Shown one piece after another: positions 39,571 through 44,922 of a DNA stretch of 44,922 nucleotides. The stretch is taken from IMG/VR virus record IMGVR_UViG_3300015189_000006, positions 1 to 44,922 of that record; one strand, written 5' to 3'. The notes beneath the pieces were generated by a model. It worked only from the letters and a program-made list of their open reading frames with translations. It did not search any database and was not told the origin of the DNA. Both the position numbers and the translations under genes were made by a program. This DNA comes from a virus. Within the stretch, counting starts at the first letter, position 1; each line of letters starts with the position of its first letter.

Positions 39571-40737
39571 TCAGTCCTGGAGGATGCCGTCAGCCGCCGA
39601 GATGGCGCGCTGGCGGCCTTCCAGCGAAGGTTGAGCGTAGATTCGCAGGGTGACCGAGGCGTCGGCATGGCCCAACCGATCCGCGACATCAGCCGCGGGG
39701 ATCCCAATCGCCAGCAGATGCGTTGCGTGAGCGTGCCGTCCGGTGTGGGTCGCGTGGTAGGGCACGCCGGCCCGCGCGCAGAGCCGCTCTAACCTCGCCA
39801 GCACGCCATCGTAGGTCCACATCCGTGCGCCGCCTCCATAGACGTGCTCGAAGACCCAGACGGCCCCAGGATGCTGCTGCTGGCGGTGCCGGAGCAGTGA
39901 GGCCAGCGCTTCCACGGACAGGCCGATGGTGCGCGACCTTCTGGACTTCGGCCATTCCTGAACCCGGCCATTCCGAAAGCGCGTGCGGCAGATGGTCAGG
40001 GTCTTGTCTTGCTCGCTGAACGCTTCCCACTTCAGCCCCAGCAGTTCACCGATGCGGAGGCCGCAGGTCAGGGACAAGACCCACAGCGTTTCCAGGCGAT
40101 CCCCCATCAGGACCGGCCTGAGCTTCGCCATCTCGGCGCGCGTCCAGATCTCCGGCCGCTTGCGCTCAGAGCTTGGCGTGAAGACGGTCCGCACCGGGTT
40201 GATGGTGATGATGCCGTTGTCGCGGGCATAGTCCAGCGCCCGGCGGAGCACACCCACGGCAGCGGTGACCTGCTGCGCCGTGATCGGTCGCACCTTCTGA
40301 GTCTTCTTCCCGGTGATCGGGTGGATCGGTGGACGGTCCGCGCCGACTTCCAACAGTTGCGCGACGATGGCCTGCACATGATCCTGGCGCAGGTCAGAGA
40401 GACGGAGGGGGCCGAGGGCAGCGAAGTAGCCGAGATAGCGCTGGTAGATCGTCCGGGTGGAGATCGACCAGTCCGACGATGCGGCGGCGATCCTGAACCA
40501 GTAGGAGATCCAGGCCATCAGCGGCGTGTTGCCTGAGTGCGTGGTGTCCGGCCGCGCCAGGCGCTCAAGCTCGCGGTTGAGCCACGAGACTGCCGCGTCG
40601 TAGTCAGCAAACCACGTCCACTCGGTGGATGCTGGAGGCCGGGCACGCCAGCGACCAGACGGAGCGTGCAATGCGATTGCACCAGTGCCCTTCCGGCGGC
40701 GCGGCGGTCTCGGGGCCGGCTTACGTGGTCGCGCCAT
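39571..40737 (-). CDS. int: Tyrosine integrase
   Basis: 388 residues with the full catalytic set of tyrosine recombinases: R228 (TCGLRIGELLGLKW), K264, H331 and R334 (HTGRHAHATH), H357 (LGHADAS) and nucleophile Y367 (RIYAQP). The N-terminus is basic (RKPAPRPPRRRKG) and is followed by an arm-binding segment with WRARPP and a core-binding SAM-like domain (about 68-170). It would integrate the phage at a host attachment site and, with a directionality factor, excise it. Repeats just beyond its 3' end are candidate arm sites. Confidence 0.95.
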   Translation of the reverse strand: MARPRKPAPRPPRRRKGTGAIALHAPSGRWRARPPASTEWTWFADYDAAVSWLNRELERLARPDTTHSGNTPLMAWISYWFRIAAASSDWSISTRTIYQRYLGYFAALGPLRLSDLRQDHVQAIVAQLLEVGADRPPIHPITGKKTQKVRPITAQQVTAAVGVLRRALDYARDNGIITINPVRTVFTPSSERKRPEIWTRAEMAKLRPVLMGDRLETLWVLSLTCGLRIGELLGLKWEAFSEQDKTLTICRTRFRNGRVQEWPKSRRSRTIGLSVEALASLLRHRQQQHPGAVWVFEHVYGGGARMWTYDGVLARLERLCARAGVPYHATHTGRHAHATHLLAIGIPAADVADRLGHADASVTLRIYAQPSLEGRQRAISAADGILQD

Positions 40738-40749
40738 TGACTCTCCGAA

Positions 40750-41247
40750 CTATTGGAGTGACACCGCCCGGCGACGCCGGACGTAATTCACCAAACAACG
40801 AACGAGCCACGTAAACACGATTCCCAGTGTGGCTCCGGTCAGCAGGTGCACGGCTGCCACCAGACGCAGGGTCGAAATACGAATGTGGATAATCTCAGGC
40901 TCTAGTGATGGGGATGGTTTTGGCACCACGCTCAGCGCTTCGATTGCCGCACGAATAGCCGCTATTTCTTCAAGGGTTACTTGCTCAGTGTGTGCTAACG
41001 TGGATTTCCATTCGTCCGTCTGCAGGTACTCGGCTACGTACAGAACCGCGAATGGCGTCCCCACCGCAACATGAAAAGCCAACCAGTTTCTTACGTAGCT
41101 GCCTGACGTCGAACCAGGGCCAAGCGCGTTGACCCAGACGATTGGACGGCCGGCGTTGGTCACCATCGCAACCACGTCGGCGTTCGATTCGCTGCGCCAC
41201 TCCTCAGCGTCATCCTCATCAGAAGACCAGGGGCTACCGCGCTCCAT
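40750..41247 (-). CDS. Membrane-anchored protein of unknown function
   Basis: ATG 41247 with GGTGGAG about 7 bases upstream; a GTG 18 bases earlier is possible. 165 residues: acidic start, then DVVAMVTNAGRPIVWVNALG, a region with FHVAVGTPFAVLYVAEYLQ that may contact the membrane, and a clear membrane helix near the end (LLTGATLGIVFTWLV) with a basic tail (RRRR). It lies between integrase and repressor on the lysogenic strand, a common place for superinfection-exclusion or anti-phage genes. That role is inference from position only. Confidence 0.6.
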   Translation of the reverse strand: MERGSPWSSDEDDAEEWRSESNADVVAMVTNAGRPIVWVNALGPGSTSGSYVRNWLAFHVAVGTPFAVLYVAEYLQTDEWKSTLAHTEQVTLEEIAAIRAAIEALSVVPKPSPSLEPEIIHIRISTLRLVAAVHLLTGATLGIVFTWLVRCLVNYVRRRRAVSLQ

Positions 41248-41352
41248 TACGCCGCTCCACCGCACTCTCGCCGTGCAAAGTAGGACAGATGTTCTAATCT
41301 CACCTTGTATCTACTATTGAGCGACGCTGAGTGGCGCACTAGCAACGCGCAG

Positions 41353-41799
41353 TTACGGAGTAATTTTCCGCAGGTCGGCGTCTGCCCGCACACCCATGAC
41401 CGAGACGCGCATCATCTCCAGCGCCTTATCCTGAAGATCAGGTGGAAGATCGACCACCGTGTCGAAGATCCGCCCGGCAATGTGCGCTCGCTCGGGGCCA
41501 AGCGTTCGGTAGATTCGGTCTTCCAGGGCAATAGCCGCCGGATCGAAGCTCACTCCGAGGCGCTCCGCGAGCGTGGAGCGAGACACGCTGAATGCCTCAG
41601 CAAACACCCCGATCTGCTCCGTGCGCATCTGCCGCTTGCCCTGCTCATACGGGCGGTAGCCGGCCAATGTCAGGCCAGCACGCTCCGCGGCCTGTTCCTG
41701 TGTCAGGCCGGCCGACTCACGCAGTTCCTTGAAGACGGCTGCGATGCGCAGCCCCTCCGGGGTCTTTGCGGCCAGGGTGATCTCCGCGATGCAGACTGC
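41353..41799 (-). CDS. XRE-family phage repressor (CI-like)
   Basis: GTG 41799 is preferred, with TTGGAG upstream; a TTG 18 bases earlier is also in frame. About 148 residues. The N-terminal part is an XRE helix-turn-helix: VFKELRESAGLTQEQAAERA, then LTLAGYRPYEQGKRQM. The C-terminal half is helical (a DPAAIALEDRIYRTLG segment) and lacks the Ser-Lys peptidase of LexA/CI repressors, so induction may not go through RecA-driven self-cleavage. It is divergent from the early operon across an operator palindrome and probably represses that operon and itself. Confidence 0.85.
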   Translation of the reverse strand, partial: AVCIAEITLAAKTPEGLRIAAVFKELRESAGLTQEQAAERAGLTLAGYRPYEQGKRQMRTEQIGVFAEAFSVSRSTLAERLGVSFDPAAIALEDRIYRTLGPERAHIAGRIFDTVVDLPPDLQDKALEMMRVSVMGVRADADLRKITP

Positions 41800-41824
41800 C
41801 ACTGAGGCGCACTCCAATCCTACC

Positions 41825-41853
41825 GCTTAACGGTTCTAATAGAACCGTTTCAA
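41825..41853 (-). promoter_or_regulatory. Repressor promoter with operator in the spacer
   Basis: On the minus strand TTGAAA (41853-41848) is followed after exactly 17 bases by TTAAGC (41830-41825). The operator palindrome at 41829-41849 fills the spacer and touches both elements. Binding there would block RNA polymerase, so the repressor gene is probably autoregulated. Confidence 0.6.
41829..41849. promoter_or_regulatory. Perfect operator palindrome
   Basis: AACGGTTCT and AGAACCGTT are perfect complements separated by AAT. The 21-bp palindrome sits between the repressor gene and the rightward promoter, as expected for a CI-type operator. A second, shorter dyad, TGGAA-GCG-TTCCA (41879-41891), lies inside the rightward promoter. 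Confidence 0.8.
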
Positions 41854-41872
41854 TATGTATCACAGGAAGCGG

Positions 41873-41902
41873 TTGACATGGAAGCGTTCCAGGTTGTATC
41901 TT
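41873..41902 (+). promoter_or_regulatory. Rightward early promoter
   Basis: TTGACA at 41873-41878 and TATCTT at 41897-41902 are 18 bases apart. The spacer carries the dyad TGGAA-GCG-TTCCA. Transcription would start near 41909 and read the ribbon-helix-helix and ParB-like genes. The main operator lies 24 bases upstream of the -35. Confidence 0.7.
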
Positions 41903-41940
41903 CGTTACTGATGCACTTTGCATCGCTCCGGAGGTGCAAC

Positions 41941-42150
41941 TTGGAACGTCGGGCGGTCACGAGCGGTGGCCTGGTGAAGACCACTGTACAGCTTACTGAG
42001 GAGCAGCTTCGGCGTCTGGATCGGGCGACGCCTCCACACGGATCTCGGTCTGATCTGGTGCGCCGCTACGTCGAGCAGGGTCTTGATCGCGATGATCGGA
42101 TCGCTCGGGTGGCTGATGCGCTTGAGCCAGCGGCGGCGGCGGCGGTCTGA
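41941..42150 (+). CDS. Ribbon-helix-helix (CopG-like) DNA-binding protein
   Basis: Start taken at TTG 41941, which has GGAGGTG about 6 bases upstream and lies after the predicted transcription start; an ATG at 41878 falls inside the promoter and is rejected, and a GTG at 41973 is possible. The 69-residue product has the RHH pattern: VKTTVQLTEEQLRRLD (strand and first helix), then GSRSDLVRRYVEQGLD (second helix). As first gene of the rightward operon it may act like Cro or as a partition-type regulator beside the ParB-like protein. The stop overlaps the next ATG. Confidence 0.75.
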   Translation: MERRAVTSGGLVKTTVQLTEEQLRRLDRATPPHGSRSDLVRRYVEQGLDRDDRIARVADALEPAAAAAV

Positions 42151-43058
42151 TGACACAGCTTCCAGTCGATGCGATCACGGTAGGCGAGCGCCGACGCGAT
42201 GACTACGGCGATGTGGCCGGGTTGGCAGCCAGCATCAAGAAGTACGGCCTTCTGCATCCCGTCGTGGTGGATGACGAGGCAACGCTGATTGCTGGTGGCC
42301 GCCGACTCCAGGCCGTCAGGTCGCTGGGCTGGGAGATGGTCGACGTTCGCTCACTCGGCGAGCTGACCGATGCCGAGCGCGACGAGATCGAGCTGGAGGA
42401 GAACCTACAGCGCAAGGATCTGACCGCCTACGAGCGCGCCAAAACGGTCGCGAGTCTAGCCGAGACGGCGCGACAGGTGCTCACTCAAACCTGTTCGGAA
42501 TCCGAACAGGTTTCCAAGCCAACGCGCGGACCCTCACGTACCGCAGGCTCTCTGCGAGATGTAGCAGCACGGATCGGACATTCGCCCTCGCAGATCGTGG
42601 AAGCACAGCAGCACGTCGAGACGGCCGAGGCATACCCCGAGCTTCAGGGACCGGGCTGGAAGCAGTACCACGTTCTCGAAGCACGCGAGAAGCTAGAGAA
42701 GCTACCCGAGCCTGAGCGGCCGAAAGCGGTCGCACTGGTGTCCCGGCCGGGCATTGACCCTCGATCAGCCACCGAGATGATCGGGAACCTCGCCACCAAG
42801 CCGGCCGAAGTGCGTGAGCGGATCTACGAGAAAGCCGAGAGCGCGGACCCGCGCGAGCAGTCGGACGCCATCACCGAAGCGTGGAACCGACCGGCCATGC
42901 CTGACCCGCGCCTTCCGATGGCCCTGGACATCGTCCAGGCGCTCAAGAAGGCGATGCGAGCCGTGCCAGAGGACGCGATGACTGCAGCAGGGCGCGCCCT
43001 GCTATTCGGCGCAGAGGAATGGGTAGCTGCGCTCAAGGAGTATCGCCGTGAGTCTTGA
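42150..43058 (+). CDS. ParB-like protein
   Basis: 302 residues. The N-terminal ParB/Spo0J domain is clear: LAASIKKYGLLHPVVV, TLIAGGRRLQAVRSLG with the GGRR nucleotide-binding box (residues 49-52), and IELEENLQRKDLTAYERA (80-97). Residues about 135-160 (SLRDVAARIGHSPSQIVEAQ) form the HTH. The C-terminus is helical. There is no ParA beside it, so it may act in gene regulation or origin function rather than partition. A perfect 27-bp palindrome lies inside the gene between the two domains. GTG/ATG overlaps link it to both neighbours. Confidence 0.85.
   Translation: MTQLPVDAITVGERRRDDYGDVAGLAASIKKYGLLHPVVVDDEATLIAGGRRLQAVRSLGWEMVDVRSLGELTDAERDEIELEENLQRKDLTAYERAKTVASLAETARQVLTQTCSESEQVSKPTRGPSRTAGSLRDVAARIGHSPSQIVEAQQHVETAEAYPELQGPGWKQYHVLEAREKLEKLPEPERPKAVALVSRPGIDPRSATEMIGNLATKPAEVRERIYEKAESADPREQSDAITEAWNRPAMPDPRLPMALDIVQALKKAMRAVPEDAMTAAGRALLFGAEEWVAALKEYRRES
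42487..42513. repeat. Perfect 27-bp palindrome inside the ParB-like gene
   Basis: AAACCTGTTCGGA (42487-42499) and TCCGAACAGGTTT (42501-42513) are perfect complements around one central A. The site encodes part of the linker between the two domains (residues about 113-121). It is longer than expected by chance. It could be a binding site for the ParB-like protein itself, like parS within or near par loci, or an RNA hairpin. It does not match the parS consensus of Spo0J. Confidence 0.8.
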
Positions 43059-43467
43059 GCTTGAAGTGCAGACACCAACCATTCCGCGGGATCAGCGCAT
43101 CCGTGAACTGTTCACAGACCAGGGCGGAGAGATGACCACCGTTGAGTTCGCACAGGTGTGCATCGACGATGGCGTCTGGTCTGAGTGGGAACTCACGCGG
43201 ATGGTCGTCAAAGAAGCTCAGGCGCAGATTCGCGCGGCACTACGGTCCCGAGACAAGGGCGGGCTGCCCTACGCCGGCCAGACCACGACTCGCAACGAGG
43301 ACGGCGCACCTATTTGGCGACTGCGTCAAGGCTGGCTGTTCGAAGACTACGAACTCAACGTCAAGGAGCACATCGCTCAGCGTGACGAGGCGCACTCTGT
43401 CGCGGTCAAGCTCTCGGCCGAGTGCGAAGTGCGGTACGGCGTCGTCATACCGGTTCCGGCGGTCTGA
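43048..43467 (+). CDS. Hypothetical protein, 139 aa
   Basis: GTG start overlapping the 3' end of the ParB-like gene by 11 bases. Residues about 20-60 are helical with MTTVEFAQVCIDDGVWSEWE, and the second half reads GAPIWRLRQGWLFEDYELNV, then a helix with AVKLSAECEVRYG. It could contain a small winged helix at the start. Similar proteins accompany ParB-like genes in some phages; function unknown. Confidence 0.6.
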   Translation: MSLELEVQTPTIPRDQRIRELFTDQGGEMTTVEFAQVCIDDGVWSEWELTRMVVKEAQAQIRAALRSRDKGGLPYAGQTTTRNEDGAPIWRLRQGWLFEDYELNVKEHIAQRDEAHSVAVKLSAECEVRYGVVIPVPAV

Positions 43468-43468
43468 C

Positions 43469-43837
43469 ATGGAAGCGTTGCTACGAGTCCGCGATGTCGC
43501 GGGGCTGCTGCAACTGCACCCGAACACGGTCTACCGCCTGGTAGAGCGTGGCGAGCTGGTTCCGACGCGGGTAGGTGGTTCGCTCAGGTTCTCGATGCGC
43601 GACGTGGAAGCCTACGCCGAGCGAGCGCGCGTGGTCCCGCCAACCCGGATCGAGGATGCGCGGGCAGACCTGCGAGTCATCCCGCTGCCTCCGGGCATGT
43701 CGCTCGACGACATCAACGTGATGACCGGGCGCACGCTCCGCGAGGACCTCATAGGAGCCTCGGCAGAAACAGCAGTCTCGCCAACTGCACGGCGCGGCGA
43801 TTCCGCGACCCAAAAGAAAGCCGCGTCTCAGCGGTAA
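43469..43837 (+). CDS. Second excisionase-like HTH protein
   Basis: Start at ATG 43469, one base after the preceding stop. The first 55 residues form an HTH_17 winged helix: LLRVRDVAGLLQLHPNTVYR, then LVERGELVPTRVGGSLRF and MRDVEAY. The remaining 65 residues are a polar, partly disordered tail. It differs in sequence from the HTH protein at 37903. One of the two is likely the excision factor; the other may regulate transcription. Confidence 0.75.
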   Translation: MEALLRVRDVAGLLQLHPNTVYRLVERGELVPTRVGGSLRFSMRDVEAYAERARVVPPTRIEDARADLRVIPLPPGMSLDDINVMTGRTLREDLIGASAETAVSPTARRGDSATQKKAASQR

Positions 43838-43848
43838 CTGAGCGCGGC
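43820..43848 (+). terminator. Hairpin spanning the stop codon, possible attenuator
   Basis: GCCGCG-T-CTCAG pairs with CTGAG-CGCGGC around a 6-base loop that contains the TAA of the HTH gene. The stem has 11 pairs and one bulge. No T-run follows, so it may act as a weak terminator or protect the upstream mRNA. Confidence 0.5.
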
Positions 43849-43869
43849 CCATTCCCCGGAGGGACATGC

Positions 43870-44055
43870 GTGACAAGTTCAACTGTAGCACCCATCGCGC
43901 CGCCTGTACAGCCAGTGTCGGCGCAGGATCGCTACCGCGAGCACGTCTACAGCGGCTGCCAGCCGTGCGCCGGCGGCCACTGGTGCACTCTGCGTGAGCG
44001 CTTGGACTGGCTCGCAGCTCGTGACGACACGCGGAAGGGGGCGAACCGTGGCTGA
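43870..44055 (+). CDS. Small Cys-rich protein, 61 aa
   Basis: GTG start with GGAGGG about 7 bases upstream. The product has CQPC and, six residues later, HWC (residues 30-39), a possible zinc site, followed by a helix RERLDWLAARDD. Similar short phage proteins carry C-x2-C-x4-HWC. Function unknown. Overlaps the next gene by 8 bases. Confidence 0.6.
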   Translation: MTSSTVAPIAPPVQPVSAQDRYREHVYSGCQPCAGGHWCTLRERLDWLAARDDTRKGANRG

Positions 44056-44383
44056 CATGCTCGCTTGCCCTGACTGCGGGACCGAGTTGCCCGCAACCGT
44101 TGTTGAGGCGCTGGGGTTTCTGTACGGCGGCACCGTGATCCGTGTTGACAGCCTCGCTGGCAATCTGGCGTGGGCGATCCGCGAGAGCGATCGCCGTCCT
44201 CCCACGTTCACGGACTCTCGCCTTGGCGAGATCGCCATCCGTCGATTCATGGATGACCTCGCACCTCACACGCTGATCGCCGCCGCACGGCACCACGAGC
44301 GCCTGACTGTCGGCACCAGCGAGTGCGGCCGGGCACAAACAGACCGGCTCGCCCGCGAGGATGTGGAGGCCAGCCGTGGCTGA
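44048..44383 (+). CDS. Hypothetical protein with N-terminal zinc knuckle
   Basis: GTG 44048 with GGAAGGGGG upstream; ATG 44057 is an alternative. The 111-residue product starts with CPDCG (residues 7-11), followed by a mixed alpha/beta region and a helical end (LIAAARHHERLTV). A further cysteine (SECG) near residue 93 could complete a metal site. Function unknown. Confidence 0.6.
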   Translation: MADMLACPDCGTELPATVVEALGFLYGGTVIRVDSLAGNLAWAIRESDRRPPTFTDSRLGEIAIRRFMDDLAPHTLIAAARHHERLTVGTSECGRAQTDRLAREDVEASRG

Positions 44384-44922
44384 TTCCAAGTTGCGAACCA
44401 TCGACCTTGACTCCCTCCTGCTCGCGAGAGGATCGCACGCCTCCATGCAGCAAGGCGCGTGCGTCATGGAGGCCGTGGCCTTCGTGGCGGGAGAGCGCTG
44501 GTCCGACCATCCGCAGTGCGCCTCGAAGGTGATCGGCGTGTTTCTGCGCTCGTGGAATGACGCCATGAGCGACGAGGACCGTCAGCAGTTGAAACCGCTG
44601 ATCCCGCTACTGGTCGGCACGGCCGCGAGTGACGGGGTCGAACTCCAGCGCTCGTGGAGCGCGCTAGACTGGTCTGTTCGGGTGAGTGCGCCCGCATGGT
44701 TGCGGCTCGCAGGTCTTATATCCGAGGCCGGAGCGCTGGAAGCGTGCGCGCCTATCGTGGATAGCGCCAGCGCCGCGCGTGCTCAGGCTGCACTGAACGT
44801 GGCGCGTGAGAAGGCCTACGCTGCCGGGGCCGCTGCATGGGCCGCTGCCGGGGCCGCTGCCAGGGACGCTGCCAGGGACGCTGCATGGGCCGCTGCCAGG
44901 GACGCTGCATGGGCCGCTGCCG
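44376..44922 (+). CDS. Partial phage protein with Ala-rich repeat C-terminus
   Basis: GTG start overlapping the previous gene by 8 bases; open to the window end (182 codons). The first 140 residues follow a pattern known from phage and actinobacterial proteins of unknown role: SHASMQQGACVMEAVAFVAG, DHPQCASKVIGVFLRSWND, then RQQLKPLIPLLVGTA and LRLAGL. The end is a run of AAAWAAARDA-type tetrapeptide repeats forming a long helix. The 3' end is missing, and the repeat itself may be why the sequence stops here. Confidence 0.7.
   Translation, partial: MADSKLRTIDLDSLLLARGSHASMQQGACVMEAVAFVAGERWSDHPQCASKVIGVFLRSWNDAMSDEDRQQLKPLIPLLVGTAASDGVELQRSWSALDWSVRVSAPAWLRLAGLISEAGALEACAPIVDSASAARAQAALNVAREKAYAAGAAAWAAAGAAARDAARDAAWAAARDAAWAAA
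44820..44922 (+). repeat. 12-bp tandem repeats at the window end
   Basis: Eight full 12-bp units from 44820 (GCTGCCGGGGCC, GCTGCATGGGCC and GCTGCCAGGGAC variants) plus a partial ninth reach the last base. They keep the reading frame and encode A-A-x-x tetrapeptides. Copy number is likely variable. Confidence 0.85.

Noticed and set aside
41878-41940. ATG at 41878 as start of the ribbon-helix-helix protein
   Set aside because: The ATG overlaps the -35 TTGACA and would lie upstream of the transcription start. The TTG at 41941 has a good ribosome-binding site.
42481-42520. Palindrome as an intrinsic terminator
   Set aside because: It lies within an intact gene, has a one-base loop and no useful T-run, so premature termination is an unlikely purpose.
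44820-44922. CRISPR array or direct terminal repeat
   Set aside because: The units are 12 bp with no spacers, keep the reading frame, and do not match the start of the window.

Overview
The window is the genome, or nearly all of it, of a temperate siphovirus. It could be a free phage contig or a prophage. It is GC-rich, densely packed, and most starts are ATG or GTG in ATGA, GTGA or TGATG overlaps with the preceding stop. Purine-rich Shine-Dalgarno sites are common. The host is a high-GC bacterium. Chloroflexota (Thermomicrobia-like) or Actinobacteria would fit the protein families, but the sequence alone does not settle this. No rRNA, CRISPR array, canonical tRNA or housekeeping gene is present, so nothing can be assigned to host chromosome.

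Layout. (1) 1-9642, + strand: early and replication genes. These include many small unknown or zinc-knuckle proteins, a PolX-like nucleotidyltransferase, a Bet-type annealing protein, a DnaD-like replication protein, a metallopeptidase-fold protein that seems to have lost its zinc motif, and a C5 cytosine methyltransferase directly followed by a PD-(D/E)XK nuclease. (2) 9700-21033, + strand: packaging, head and connector genes. The order is small and large terminase, portal, minor head protein, protease fused to a scaffold-like region, putative decoration protein, major capsid protein and neck proteins, with three small membrane proteins (holin candidates) among them. (3) 21106-34045, + strand: tail. 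It holds the tail tube, two overlapping tail-assembly chaperone frames, a 1867-residue tape measure with a transglycosylase domain, a modular distal tail protein, a Gp37-like baseplate protein with an apparent frameshift, and a collar fibre. Two minus-strand cargo genes (a secreted protein and a zinc-finger Vsr-like nuclease) interrupt the block. (4) 34097-36235: a three-domain lysin.

(5) 36236-41799 is the lysogeny and accessory arm. It starts with a highly structured non-coding stretch (alternative 15-bp hairpins, a tRNA-like element and a strong terminator). A minus-strand operon of small genes follows, driven by a near-perfect sigma70-type promoter. Then come an excisionase-like HTH gene, a DUF2335-like membrane protein, unknown genes, a candidate attP with TACCACCT repeats, a tyrosine integrase, a membrane protein and an XRE repressor. 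(6) 41800-44922: the genetic switch (divergent promoters around a perfect operator palindrome), then the rightward early operon: a ribbon-helix-helix protein, a ParB-like protein carrying a perfect 27-bp palindrome inside its gene, a second HTH protein, Cys-rich proteins and a partial gene ending in 12-bp tandem repeats.

Working together: the repressor and its operator should hold the rightward operon silent, and the integrase and HTH/excisionase set should handle integration. On induction, the early operon would run rightward and, if the molecule is circular, continue into the genes at coordinate 1, then on to packaging, tail and lysis. The most unusual points are the trimodular lysin, the switch-like hairpins plus tRNA-like RNA after it, the palindrome inside the ParB-like gene, the methyltransferase-nuclease pair and the apparently inactive metallopeptidase.
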